Notes under the pieces: generated by a model | The model's database searches: none | Seen by the model: the letters and a program-made list of their open reading frames with translations, nothing else | Told to the model about the DNA's origin: nothing | Made by a program: the position numbers and the translations under genes | Assembly (NCBI GenBank): GCA_030018605.1 | Contig: JASEHP010000002.1 | Coordinates: forward strand, 1-35,928 | Length of the DNA stretch: 35,928 nucleotides | Source: Thermodesulfovibrionales bacterium | GTDB taxonomy: Bacteria; Nitrospirota; Thermodesulfovibrionia; Thermodesulfovibrionales; UBA1546 | Reading direction: 5' to 3' | Shown: positions 15,244 to 23,005 of the stretch, piece after piece | Layout of the letters: each line of letters starts with the position of its first letter | Position numbering within the stretch: position 1 is the stretch's first letter

Positions 15244-16962
15244 TTAATCCGAGTCTCTAAACCTAACAAGAGTTCCTATCTTCTTAATGCCATATCTGAA
15301 AATAGTAATGCCTTTGCATCCTTTTTCATAAGCAAGCAGGAATGCCCTCTCAACATCTTCTCTCTTTGATCTATGCGGCATGTTTATGGTCTTTGACACT
15401 GCGTTGTCCGTGAATTCTTGAAAACACGCCTGCATCTCTATGTGATCTTCAAATGGAATCTCATGAGTAGTCTTAAACAGTTTCCTGACATCATTGGGGA
15501 CTTCTTTAATGCCGTGAAGATTTCCCCTGCTTATGACCTTTTCTTTTAATGCCTCTGAATAAAAACCGCGGCTCTTTGCAATATCAAAAAAATACCGGTT
15601 AATCTCAAATAGTTCGGTGTTAAGAATAAGCCGCTTGTATGCAAGAGCAAACAGCGGCTCTATTCCGCTTGAGCAATCCGCAACTATGGAGAGAGTCCCT
15701 GTAGGCGCTATCGTAGTTGTGGTCGCATTCCTCACGCGGGGCATATCAGGCGCATCGTAGACAGAGCCTTTGAAATTCAGAAAGACACCACGCTGCTGCG
15801 CCAGTTCCACAGATGCGTTCCTTGACTCATCCCTCATAAACCTCATTACCAGTTTCCCGAGTTTAAATGCCTTCTTGTGATTGTAAGGGAGCCCCATGAG
15901 TACTAACATATCAGCCCATCCCATAACACCAAGACCTATCTTCCTGTTGCCTTTGTGCATAGACTCTATCGCTGGCAGAGGATATTTATTCACGTCTATG
16001 GAATTATCCAGAAACCTGACTGCAGTCCTTATGTCGTTTGACAGGGAATCATAATCTATGAGGGGTTTTGTTTTTCCGTCTGTCGGTTTTACATATTTTG
16101 AAAGGTTCAGCGAACCCAATATGCATGCCTCATACGGAAGCAACGGCTGCTCGCCGCAGGGATTTGTTGACTCAATACTGCCAATATTCGGAGTCGGATT
16201 ATCCCTGTTAATCCTGTCAATGAATACAAGTCCGGGATCTCCTGTCTCCCATGCGCTCTCAACAAGTTCCTTAAAAACATCGTGCGCCTTGAGTTTTCCG
16301 GCAGATGCCTTGCTCCTCGGATTTACAAGCTCATACTCACCGCCATTTTTAAGGGCATCCATAAATGCATCCGTCACTGAAACAGAGATATTAAAGTTCG
16401 TCAATTCTCCCTCTGCCCTTTTGATGCGGATAAAATCAAGGATATCAGGATGGTCAATGCGCAGCATCCCCATATTAGCCCCGCGCCTTGCTCCGCCTTG
16501 TTTAATGACATCGGTTGCGGTGTTGTATATCTTCATAAAAGAGACCGGTCCGCTTGCGATTCCCCCCGTTGAACGCACAATATCAGCCTTGGGCCTTAAC
16601 CTTGTAAAAGAAAAACCTGTGCCGCCGCCGCTCTGAAGGATTAGTGCGGCATTTTTCAGCGTATCAAATATAGAGCTCATTGAGTCATCTACAGGAAGCA
16701 CAAAACATGCGGCAAGCTGCCCTATGTCTTTTCCCGCGTTCATGAGCGTTGGCGAATTCGGAAGAAATCTGAGGGATGTCATCAATTCGTAGAATTTTTC
16801 TTCCCACTGAGCGGCATTGCCATCGTATTGAGCCTCGGCAGATGCAATTATTCGCGCAACCCTCCTGAACATCCCTTCAGGAGTTTCTATGACCTTCCCT
16901 CTTTCGTCCTTGAGGAGATACCTTGCATTAAGCACTTTTAGGGCATTTTCAGTAAGATTCAT
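15244..16962 (-). CDS. nrdJ: Class II (adenosylcobalamin-dependent) ribonucleotide reductase
   Basis: A 572-residue protein that makes deoxyribonucleotides with vitamin B12 as radical source, working with or without oxygen. SPTLMNAG (about residues 74-81) and ACFVLPVDDSM (near 90) give the first active-site cysteine. LQSGGGTGFSFTRLRP is the conserved loop. STNPCGEQPLLPYEACILGSLNLS (about 265-288, quoted in part) carries the thiyl-radical cysteine and catalytic glutamate, and TIAPTGTLSIVADCSSGIEP binds the substrate phosphates. No ATP-cone domain is present at the N-terminus. The protein ends soon after CKGITIFRYG, with no cysteine pair in the tail, unlike many NrdJ proteins. No ribosome site precedes the ATG; a TATAAT box lies 6 nt before it. 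Confidence 0.93.
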   Translation of the reverse strand: MNLTENALKVLNARYLLKDERGKVIETPEGMFRRVARIIASAEAQYDGNAAQWEEKFYELMTSLRFLPNSPTLMNAGKDIGQLAACFVLPVDDSMSSIFDTLKNAALILQSGGGTGFSFTRLRPKADIVRSTGGIASGPVSFMKIYNTATDVIKQGGARRGANMGMLRIDHPDILDFIRIKRAEGELTNFNISVSVTDAFMDALKNGGEYELVNPRSKASAGKLKAHDVFKELVESAWETGDPGLVFIDRINRDNPTPNIGSIESTNPCGEQPLLPYEACILGSLNLSKYVKPTDGKTKPLIDYDSLSNDIRTAVRFLDNSIDVNKYPLPAIESMHKGNRKIGLGVMGWADMLVLMGLPYNHKKAFKLGKLVMRFMRDESRNASVELAQQRGVFLNFKGSVYDAPDMPRVRNATTTTIAPTGTLSIVADCSSGIEPLFALAYKRLILNTELFEINRYFFDIAKSRGFYSEALKEKVISRGNLHGIKEVPNDVRKLFKTTHEIPFEDHIEMQACFQEFTDNAVSKTINMPHRSKREDVERAFLLAYEKGCKGITIFRYGIKKIGTLVRFRDSD

Positions 16963-16968
16963 AAGAAC

Positions 16969-16977
16969 ATTATAGCA
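16969..16977 (-). promoter_or_regulatory. Extended -10 promoter for nrdJ
   Basis: The minus strand reads TGCTATAAT, an exact extended -10. Only 6 nt separate it from the nrdJ ATG, so transcription should start at the AUG. There is no Shine-Dalgarno, which suggests a leaderless message. Confidence 0.5.
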
Positions 16978-16999
16978 GAAAAAGTTTTTGAAACAGCAT

Positions 17000-17130
17000 C
17001 TCTCTTATTGAGAGAGGAATAACAATTGATCTTCCCTGCGGCAAGACCGCAGGGAATCTAATGTAAGGAATATTTGTTATTACATCCGCTCGCTTGACCC
17101 CGTGGCAGAGACCACGGGGAATACGCTCGC
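17000..17130. repeat. Intergenic block with three hairpins
   Basis: Three short inverted repeats lie in a row: CTCTCT/AGAGAG (17000-17016), CCCTGCGG/CCGCAGGG (17034-17054) and CCCCGTGG/CCACGGGG (17098-17119). The last two share the pattern of an 8-bp GC-rich arm with a 5-6 nt loop followed by GAAT, and the second is bracketed by GCTCGC copies (17089-17094 and 17124-17129). They look like dispersed repeat elements rather than a terminator, as no T-run follows. Confidence 0.6.
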
Positions 17131-17167
17131 TATCCATTTAAGGTATAATTATCAATACGGAGGTTTT

Positions 17168-17362
17168 ATGGAATGCATACAGGAAAAGAATAAAAAATAC
17201 TGCAACTGCACTTATGAGCCGTGTGAGAGAAAACACAGATGCTGTGAATGCCTGCACTATCACAGGAAAAACGAAGAACTGCCTGCATGTTTCTTCACCA
17301 AAGAAGCCGAGCGCACCTATGACCGCTCAATAGCGAATTTTATAAAGATGCATAAAGGGTAG
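17168..17362 (+). CDS. Small cysteine-rich protein, DUF6485-like
   Basis: A 64-residue cytosolic protein with seven cysteines and two histidines in its first half (CNC, C, CCEC, HYH pattern) that could bind a metal such as zinc. The second half holds ACFFTKEAERTYDRSI. The size and the pattern match the DUF6485 family of small uncharacterised proteins from anaerobes. The start is ATG 17168, behind a perfect GGAGG (17159-17163); the frame continues open upstream, but those codons fall in repeat DNA. Function unknown. Confidence 0.75.
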   Translation: MECIQEKNKKYCNCTYEPCERKHRCCECLHYHRKNEELPACFFTKEAERTYDRSIANFIKMHKG

Positions 17363-17370
17363 AGCAAAAA

Positions 17371-17871
17371 TTAATTATCCATCTGAATCTTTATATATGC
17401 CTTTGACCTTAAGTCCTCTATATGCTTTCTCAGCCTTATATTGACCTCTTTTTCAATCAGATATTCCTCAATCTTTTCCCTTGCATCGTCAAACTCAGTC
17501 TTCCCAAATTCTTTTCTGTTTTTATCATAGAATTCCCTCAGATCGTCCTCTGTTATCTTTATGAACGTCCTGAGCTTTAGCTCTATATACTCCTTTATAA
17601 CCTCATCCGGATTAGCCCCCTCTATACGAAGTTTCTTTGCCTCTCTCAAAAGGAGCATCCTGTTTATCTTCGTGTTCAACATCTCTTCTTTTTTTATATC
17701 AGGCATCTTTTTCACCGCAGCCTTATAATTCTCGTCAAGTTCACTCATGGTTATCGCCTTGTCATCAACGAAAGCAACCACCCTGTCAACCACCTCTGCG
17801 GAAACAAACGGCAGACTGATGACCAGCAAAACTGCACAGCCTAAAAATAGAGAGACTTTAGTTCCTTTCAT
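17371..17871 (-). CDS. SurA N-terminal-like exported protein
   Basis: A 166-residue protein with a signal peptide (about residues 1-25, ending SAE). Then comes a SurA/PpiD-type N-terminal chaperone domain: VVDRVVAFVDDKAITMSELDE (about 27-47, quoted in part), KINRMLLLREAKKLRI, and the C-terminal helix FDDAREKIEEYLIEKEVN. No parvulin (peptidyl-prolyl isomerase) domain is present, so it would be a chaperone-only relative that binds unfolded envelope proteins. It is shorter than SurA (about 430 residues), but the frame ends cleanly, so this looks like the natural length for the small version. Confidence 0.8.
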   Translation of the reverse strand: MKGTKVSLFLGCAVLLVISLPFVSAEVVDRVVAFVDDKAITMSELDENYKAAVKKMPDIKKEEMLNTKINRMLLLREAKKLRIEGANPDEVIKEYIELKLRTFIKITEDDLREFYDKNRKEFGKTEFDDAREKIEEYLIEKEVNIRLRKHIEDLRSKAYIKIQMDN

Positions 17872-17899
17872 TTTATACCCTTAATCTTACATCAAAAAA

Positions 17900-17929
17900 T
17901 TGAATATTTTCCATGCCCTCATGTATTAT
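17900..17929 (+). promoter_or_regulatory. Probable promoter of the his genes
   Basis: TTGAAT (17900-17905), an 18-bp spacer and TATTAT (17924-17929) lie about 90 nt before hisG. The heptamer repeat block at 17941-17978 would fall in the mRNA leader. I see no histidine-rich leader peptide, so classical attenuation is not supported. Confidence 0.4.
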
Positions 17930-17934
17930 AAAAA

Positions 17935-17990
17935 CAGTCGTCAGTTGTTAGTTGTCAGTTTTCAGCCAAACAACTAACAAACTAAAAACT
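17935..17990. repeat. Heptamer repeat block in the hisG leader
   Basis: Degenerate 7-bp units TCAGTTG, TTAGTTG, TCAGTTT (17941-17961) are followed by a partly complementary stretch. GTTAGTTG (17947-17954) pairs exactly with CAACTAAC (17971-17978). The same kind of 7-bp array occurs in hisC and at 28461-28570. Confidence 0.65.
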
Positions 17991-18019
17991 TGATTAGCAA
18001 GGGCTATGAGGAGAAAATT

Positions 18020-18895
18020 ATGAGCAAAATCCTAAAACTCGGCATTCCCAAGGGAAGCCTTCAGGAGTCAACATTAAACCTTTTCAGAAAGGCAGGATAC
18101 CACATCTCTGTATCAAGCCGTTCATATTATCCGTCCTTTGACGACATTGAGGTTGAGGCAATGCTGATAAGGGCGCAGGAAATGGCAAGATATGTTGAGG
18201 ACGGAATACTTGACTGCGGGCTTACAGGCAAAGACTGGATACTGGAACAGAACGCCGACGTGCATGAGGTTGCAGAACTCATCTATGCAAAGGAAGGCCT
18301 AAGGCCTGTAAAATGGGTTATTGCCGTGCCGAATGACTCAAAGATAAAAAGCGTAAAAGGCTTGAACGGCAAACGCATTGCAACAGAGCTTGTAGGGTTT
18401 ACAAAGAAATTTCTCAAGGCAAGAGGGATAAAGGCAGAGGTTGATTTTTCATGGGGCGCAACAGAGGTAAAACCGCCCTACCTTGCTGACGCCATAGTCG
18501 AGCTTACGGAGACAGGCACGTCTTTAAGGGCAAACAATCTGCGAATCGTTGAAACCATTCTTGAGTCAAGCACAAGATTCATTGCAAACAAAAAGGCGTG
18601 GCAGGACAGGTGGAAAAAACAGAAGATGGAAAATATTGTCATGCTCCTGAAGGGCGCATTGTCTGCCGAGGAAAAAGTCGGGCTCAAGATGAACGTCCCT
18701 GAGAGGTCATTTAAACGCGTGATGAGCCTTCTTTCAGCCATGCACTCGCCAACCATATCTGCGCTTTCAGATAAGGGGTGGTATGCCCTTGAAGTGATAA
18801 TTGACGAGAAAGTTGTGCGGGACATTATCCCGAAACTGAAGACTGCGGGCGCGTCAGGCATAGTGGAGTATCAGTTAAATAAAGTTATACCGTAA
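18020..18895 (+). CDS. hisG: ATP phosphoribosyltransferase (long form)
   Basis: A 291-residue enzyme for the first step of histidine synthesis, joining ATP and PRPP. LGIPKGSLQESTLNLFRKAG (about residues 7-26) is the N-terminal signature, DCGLTGKDWILE lies near 70, and RIATELVGFTKKFLKARGI near 125-145. VELTETGTSLRANNLRIVE contains the PRPP-binding loop. The length and the C-terminal ACT-like regulatory domain (about 215-291) mark the long form, which is inhibited by histidine and does not need HisZ. The start is ATG 18020 behind GAGGAG; an upstream TTG would add ten unlikely residues. hisC follows after a terminator-like hairpin. Confidence 0.96.
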   Translation: MSKILKLGIPKGSLQESTLNLFRKAGYHISVSSRSYYPSFDDIEVEAMLIRAQEMARYVEDGILDCGLTGKDWILEQNADVHEVAELIYAKEGLRPVKWVIAVPNDSKIKSVKGLNGKRIATELVGFTKKFLKARGIKAEVDFSWGATEVKPPYLADAIVELTETGTSLRANNLRIVETILESSTRFIANKKAWQDRWKKQKMENIVMLLKGALSAEEKVGLKMNVPERSFKRVMSLLSAMHSPTISALSDKGWYALEVIIDEKVVRDIIPKLKTAGASGIVEYQLNKVIP

Positions 18896-18900
18896 TTATG

Positions 18901-18951
18901 AAAAAGACAGGATATAACCTTTTCGCTCGAATATCATATCCTGTCCTTTTT
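18901..18951. terminator. Terminator-like hairpin between hisG and hisC
   Basis: AAAAAGACAGGATAT (18901-18915) and ATATCCTGTCCTTTTT (18936-18951) form a stem of about 15 bp with one bulged C, ending in a T-run. It looks like a bidirectional intrinsic terminator, so hisC-hisB expression may depend on read-through or a separate promoter. Confidence 0.65.
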
Positions 18952-18979
18952 AAGTTATGGGCTAAGAGAAAGAATTAGA

Positions 18980-20038
18980 ATGAAGCTAAGCATAAAGAGC
19001 CTTGTCGGTCCGAACATCCGCAGTCTCAGGGCGTATAGCGCAAAAGAGATTCCATGCAGTGTAAAGCTTGATGCGAATGAAAGCCCTTATGGTTTTGAGA
19101 TTGCTGATAAAATCTTAAAGTCAATTAAAACCAACCGTTACCCTGATCCTGAAGCAAAAACTCTAAAAAAAATTATCGCAAAAAATCTGAGACTGAATCC
19201 TGAGAATATCGTTTTTGGAAACGGCTCTGATGAGCTGATATATTATCTCATAACCGTCTTCGGCGGGCCTGTTCTGTACCCTGTTCCCACGTTTTCAATG
19301 TACGGCATTATCTCTCAGGCGCTGGGAGAGAAAAGAATAGAAGTTCCGCTGGATGATGAATTTGACCTTGATACAGACAGAATACTGTCTTTAATTAAAA
19401 AAGAAAAACCGGGGATTATCTTCCTGAGCAGTCCTAATAACCCCACAGGCAATTGTTTTTCATCGGAAAGAATTTTAAAAATAGTTGAATTTGCCTCGTC
19501 ACTTGTTACTCGTCACTCGTCACTGGTCGTAGTTGACGAGGCATATCAGCCTTTTTCAAGCGAAAAGGGTTTTCTGCCGATGTTAAACGACTATAAAAAC
19601 CTCGTGAGTCTCAGAACCCTGAGCAAGATAGGCTTTGCAGGACTGCGGGTAGGCTTTATGATTGCCGACAAAGAGATAATAAATGAGGTAAATAAGGTAA
19701 GGCTGCCGTTTAACTTAAATTCTATTTCTCAGGCAGTTGCAGCGGAATTGATTAAAAACCTCAAGACAATAAAACTACACATAGGACTTATTACTTCCGA
19801 GAGGGAGAGGCTTCTTAATGAACTGTGGAAGATAAGGGGTATAAAACCCTATCCGTCCGAGGCTAATTTTATATTATTCAAAGTTAAGAATTCTGATAAA
19901 ATCTATTACAGGCTTCTTAAAAAAGGCGTGCTCGTGCGGAATATGAAAGACGTTGTGAATGGATGTTTAAGAGTAACAGTAGGGACTAAACAAGAAAACA
20001 GTATTTTTATCAAAACTCTTAAAGAGGTGATGAAATGA
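18980..20038 (+). CDS. hisC: Histidinol-phosphate aminotransferase
   Basis: A 352-residue PLP enzyme that converts imidazole-acetol phosphate to histidinol phosphate. The family signs are KLDANESPYGF (about residues 30-40), NPENIVFGNGSDELIYYL (about 74-91), SSPNNPTGNCFS and VVDEAYQPFS (about 184-193). RTLSKIGFAGLRVGFMI (about 213-229) holds the PLP-binding lysine, and a C-terminal GCLRVTVGTKQENSIFI closes the protein. At residues about 173-183 there is an extra SSLVTRHSSLV segment encoded by a 7-bp tandem repeat, just before the VVVDEAY strand. It would sit in a loop, so the enzyme can still work. Its stop overlaps the hisB start. Confidence 0.95.
   Translation: MKLSIKSLVGPNIRSLRAYSAKEIPCSVKLDANESPYGFEIADKILKSIKTNRYPDPEAKTLKKIIAKNLRLNPENIVFGNGSDELIYYLITVFGGPVLYPVPTFSMYGIISQALGEKRIEVPLDDEFDLDTDRILSLIKKEKPGIIFLSSPNNPTGNCFSSERILKIVEFASSLVTRHSSLVVVDEAYQPFSSEKGFLPMLNDYKNLVSLRTLSKIGFAGLRVGFMIADKEIINEVNKVRLPFNLNSISQAVAAELIKNLKTIKLHIGLITSERERLLNELWKIRGIKPYPSEANFILFKVKNSDKIYYRLLKKGVLVRNMKDVVNGCLRVTVGTKQENSIFIKTLKEVMK
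19496..19528. repeat. In-frame heptamer array inside hisC
   Basis: Units GTCACTT, GTTACTC, GTCACTC, GTCACTG (19498-19525), preceded by TC and followed by GTC. They encode SSLVTRHSSLV. Three 7-bp units make 21 nt, exactly seven codons. Confidence 0.8.
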
Positions 20039-20622
20039 GAAAGGCATTGATTAAGAGAAAGACAAAAGAGACGGACATATCTCTGGATTTAAATCTTGAC
20101 GGCAGAGGAAGTTATTCAATAAACACCTCAATCCCGTTTCTTGACCACATGCTTTCCCTGATGTGCAAACACGGGCTTTTTGATATGAAACTGAAAGCAA
20201 AAGGCGATATAGCCATTGATGACCATCACACTGTTGAAGACATCGGCATAGTGTTAGGCAAGGCTGTTAAGCAGGCAGGGGGAGACATGAAGGGAATAGC
20301 GCGATACGGACAGGCATCCGTGCCTATGGATGAAGCGCTCGCCTCGGTAAGCATTGATATCAGCGGAAGGCCCTATCTTGTTTATAAAGTTGAATTCCCG
20401 GAAAAAAGCAAACTGAAGGACTTTGACCCTGACCTTATAGAAGACTTTCTTCAGGCTTTTGTAAGCAACAGCAGCATAACGCTCCATATCAATGCTCTTT
20501 ACGGAAGAAATATTCATCATATTATTGAAGCAGTTTTCAAAGGTCTCGGCAGGGCGCTCAGAGAAGCAGTTACTATTAATCCAAGGGTGAAAGGCATTCC
20601 GTCTACAAAGGGAAAACTTTAG
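20035..20622 (+). CDS. hisB: Imidazoleglycerol-phosphate dehydratase
   Basis: A 195-residue single-domain HisB that dehydrates imidazoleglycerol phosphate. SIPFLDHML (about residues 33-41) and DDHHTVEDIGIVLGKA (about 62-77) carry the first manganese-binding histidines, and NIHHIIEAVFKGLGRAL (about 161-177) the second set. It lacks the fused histidinol-phosphatase domain found in enterobacteria, so a separate phosphatase is needed. The ATG overlaps the hisC stop by 4 nt. The next gene, a HAD phosphatase, is 15 nt downstream. Confidence 0.97.
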   Translation: MRKALIKRKTKETDISLDLNLDGRGSYSINTSIPFLDHMLSLMCKHGLFDMKLKAKGDIAIDDHHTVEDIGIVLGKAVKQAGGDMKGIARYGQASVPMDEALASVSIDISGRPYLVYKVEFPEKSKLKDFDPDLIEDFLQAFVSNSSITLHINALYGRNIHHIIEAVFKGLGRALREAVTINPRVKGIPSTKGKL

Positions 20623-20637
20623 CAAAAATCATTTTCT

Positions 20638-21303
20638 ATGTCATCACGCTCTAAAATTCCCCTTCACGAAATCAAATACGTGCTTCTCGATATGGACGGC
20701 ACGCTGCTTGATAAGTACTTTGACGATTACTTCTGGGAACACCTTGTGCCTGAGAAATATGCGGAGAAAAACAATACCACCTTCGGCAAGGCAAAGGAAG
20801 AGCTTTTCAAAAAATACAAACATCACGAAGGCACATTGAACTGGACAGACATTGATTTCTGGTCAAAGGAACTCAATCTCGACATCCCTGCCCTCAAAGA
20901 ACAGATACGACACCTCATAGAGATTCATCCTCATGTGGAAGATTTTTTGAAAATGCTGAAAAAACAGAAGAAAAAAGTTTTTCTTGTTACAAATGCTCAT
21001 TATAAAGTTCTGGATTTAAAATTTAAGAAAACAGAGCTCGGAAAATATTTTGACGCCGCGATTACATCTTTTGAGATGGGATACCCCAAAGAGATGCTTG
21101 AATTCTGGGAAAAAGCAGAAAAGAAGCTTGGCTTTGAGAGGGAAAAGACTCTCTTCGTTGATGATACAGAGGAGATACTAAAGACGGCAAGGAAATACGG
21201 GATAAAATATATTATTCATAAGGCAAAGGCAAATTCCAAAATCAAGCCTAAGCTGGCAAAGGAGTTTACGCATATTTTTGATTTTAAGGAGTTAATGAAG
21301 TAA
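20638..21303 (+). CDS. HAD-family phosphatase, YrfG-like
   Basis: A 221-residue haloacid-dehalogenase hydrolase. Motif I is LLDMDGTLLD (about residues 15-24) with both catalytic aspartates, motif II is FLVTNAH (about 116-122), the lysine lies in GYPKEM (about 146-151), and motif IV is LFVDDTEEIL (about 170-179). The cap region, with YFDDYFWEHLVPEKYAE and LNWTDIDFWSKEL, closely recalls E. coli YrfG, a GMP/IMP 5'-nucleotidase. Its place directly after hisB also makes it a candidate for the histidinol-phosphatase step, which HisB here cannot do. No clear ribosome site is present. Confidence 0.82.
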   Translation: MSSRSKIPLHEIKYVLLDMDGTLLDKYFDDYFWEHLVPEKYAEKNNTTFGKAKEELFKKYKHHEGTLNWTDIDFWSKELNLDIPALKEQIRHLIEIHPHVEDFLKMLKKQKKKVFLVTNAHYKVLDLKFKKTELGKYFDAAITSFEMGYPKEMLEFWEKAEKKLGFEREKTLFVDDTEEILKTARKYGIKYIIHKAKANSKIKPKLAKEFTHIFDFKELMK

Positions 21304-21312
21304 TTCCTAAGA

Positions 21313-21371
21313 TGTCATTCCCGCTTGTCGGGAATCCTTCCGAAGAAGGATGCTGGACAAGCCAGCATGAC
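21313..21371. repeat. GTCATTCCCG-type palindromic repeat before nadB
   Basis: The element starts GTCAT and ends ATGAC, with internal hairpins CCCGcttgtCGGG (21319-21331), CCTTC/GAAGG (21336-21349) and TGCTGG/CCAGCA (21351-21367). It matches a repeat common between genes in these bacteria. It is open in the nadB frame and could be mistaken for coding sequence. Confidence 0.7.
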
Positions 21372-21407
21372 AAAAAATATAGCGATGTATTTAGGAAACA
21401 TAGACAT

Positions 21408-22982
21408 ATGGAAACAGAAACCGTTGATTTACTAATTATCGGAAGCGGGGTTGCGGGGCTACGGGCTGCGATAGAGCTTGCGCCTTACGGCAATGTCCTT
21501 GTTGTTACAAAGGATATGCCCAAAGAAAGCAGCACCGAATATGCGCAGGGAGGCATTGCCGTTGCCCTGAGCGATGAAGACAAGGTCGGGATACATTTTG
21601 AAGATACGCTAAAGGCGGGAGACGGCCTCTGCAACGAAAACGCAGTGAAAATCCTTGTTGAAGAGGGCCCCAGGAGAATTCTTGAACTTATCTCATGGGG
21701 CGCTGAATTTGATAAAGAGGGAACAAGGCTTGATTTTACGATAGAAGGAGCGCATTCAAGGAAAAGAGTGCTGCATGCGCATGGAGATTCCACGGGCAAG
21801 GAGCTTGAGCGCGTGCTTTTAAACAAGACGCGATCTTTTCCATCTGTAAAAAAATATCCGTTTGCATTTACCGTTGACCTCATTGTAATTGACAACGAAT
21901 GTTATGGCGCTTATGTATTGAAAGAAAGAAAAATATGCGCCATTCTTGCCAAGGCAACAATCCTCTGCACCGGAGGCGCAGGGCAGATATTTTCCAGAAC
22001 TACAAATCCATTGGTTGCAACAGGAGACGGCATGGCAATAGCCTTCCGCGCAGGCGCACAGCTTGAAGACATGGAATTCATTCAGTTTCATCCCACAAGC
22101 CTCTACTCGCCTTACGCCCCGCAATTTCTGCTCAGCGAGGCAATGAGAGGCGAAGGGGCAATTTTAAAGAATGTAAACAAAGAGCCTTTCATGAAAGATT
22201 ATCACCCAAACGCGGAACTTGCACCGAGAGATATCGTATCAAGGGCTATAATCTCGGAGATGGTAAAAACAAACAGCAGTCATGTCTATCTTGACATGAT
22301 GCATCTCAATAGCGAATTTCTCAGAAAACGGTTCCCTCAGATTTATTCCACATGCCTTCAATATAATGTAGACATAACAAGCAACCTGATTCCCGTATCA
22401 CCCGCCGCCCACTATATCATGGGAGGCGTAAGAACCGGCGTCAACGGCGCCACAAGCATAAAAAGGCTGTATGCAGCTGGTGAATCCGCATGCACAGGAG
22501 TGCACGGAGCAAACAGGCTCGCAAGCAACAGCCTTCTTGAAGGGCTTGTTTACGGAGCGCGCACAGGCAGCGCTGCATATCAATCATCTTCTGACATAAA
22601 AAATCCAGCGGCTGTGAAAGAGCATGTATCAGAGTATACTGCCGCATATCATTCCATTCCGGAACATGATGAGATAAGAATGACTCTGAGAAAGCTTATG
22701 TGGGACAGGGTCGGGATAATAAGATGCGCCGATTCTCTTGAAAAGGCAAAAAGTAAACTTTCAGAGTGGTCGTTTATGCTGGACAAAATGTTTTTTACGA
22801 GACGCGAACTTGAATTGAAAAACATGCTCACAGTTGCAATGATGATCACGGAGGCCGCCTCTCTCAGAAAAGGAAGCGCAGGAGCGCATTACAGGTCTGA
22901 TTTTCCGCAAAAAGGCAAAGACTGGCAGAAACATATTGCGCTGGCCAGAGAAGATGATAGAATAAAATATAGCTTGGAATAA
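21408..22982 (+). CDS. nadB: L-aspartate oxidase
   Basis: A 524-residue FAD enzyme that oxidises aspartate to iminoaspartate, the first step of NAD synthesis. LLIIGSGVAGLRAAIEL (about residues 8-24) is the FAD-binding Rossmann motif. STEYAQGGIAVALSDEDK and HSRKRVLHAHGDSTGKE, with the arginine and histidine of the active site, follow. PVSPAAHYIMGGVRT and GVHGANRLASNSLLEGLVYG sit near the end of the flavin domain. In anaerobes fumarate is the likely electron acceptor. I put the start at ATG 21408: the 32 upstream codons are repeat DNA and do not fit the family. nadA and nadC are not in the window. Confidence 0.95.
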   Translation: METETVDLLIIGSGVAGLRAAIELAPYGNVLVVTKDMPKESSTEYAQGGIAVALSDEDKVGIHFEDTLKAGDGLCNENAVKILVEEGPRRILELISWGAEFDKEGTRLDFTIEGAHSRKRVLHAHGDSTGKELERVLLNKTRSFPSVKKYPFAFTVDLIVIDNECYGAYVLKERKICAILAKATILCTGGAGQIFSRTTNPLVATGDGMAIAFRAGAQLEDMEFIQFHPTSLYSPYAPQFLLSEAMRGEGAILKNVNKEPFMKDYHPNAELAPRDIVSRAIISEMVKTNSSHVYLDMMHLNSEFLRKRFPQIYSTCLQYNVDITSNLIPVSPAAHYIMGGVRTGVNGATSIKRLYAAGESACTGVHGANRLASNSLLEGLVYGARTGSAAYQSSSDIKNPAAVKEHVSEYTAAYHSIPEHDEIRMTLRKLMWDRVGIIRCADSLEKAKSKLSEWSFMLDKMFFTRRELELKNMLTVAMMITEAASLRKGSAGAHYRSDFPQKGKDWQKHIALAREDDRIKYSLE

Positions 22983-23005
22983 AAGATGCCTCAAAAGAGG
23001 AGATA

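Noticed and set aside
21312..21407. N-terminal extension of nadB
   Set aside because: The extra 32 codons are a dispersed palindromic repeat, and the family begins at the later ATG.
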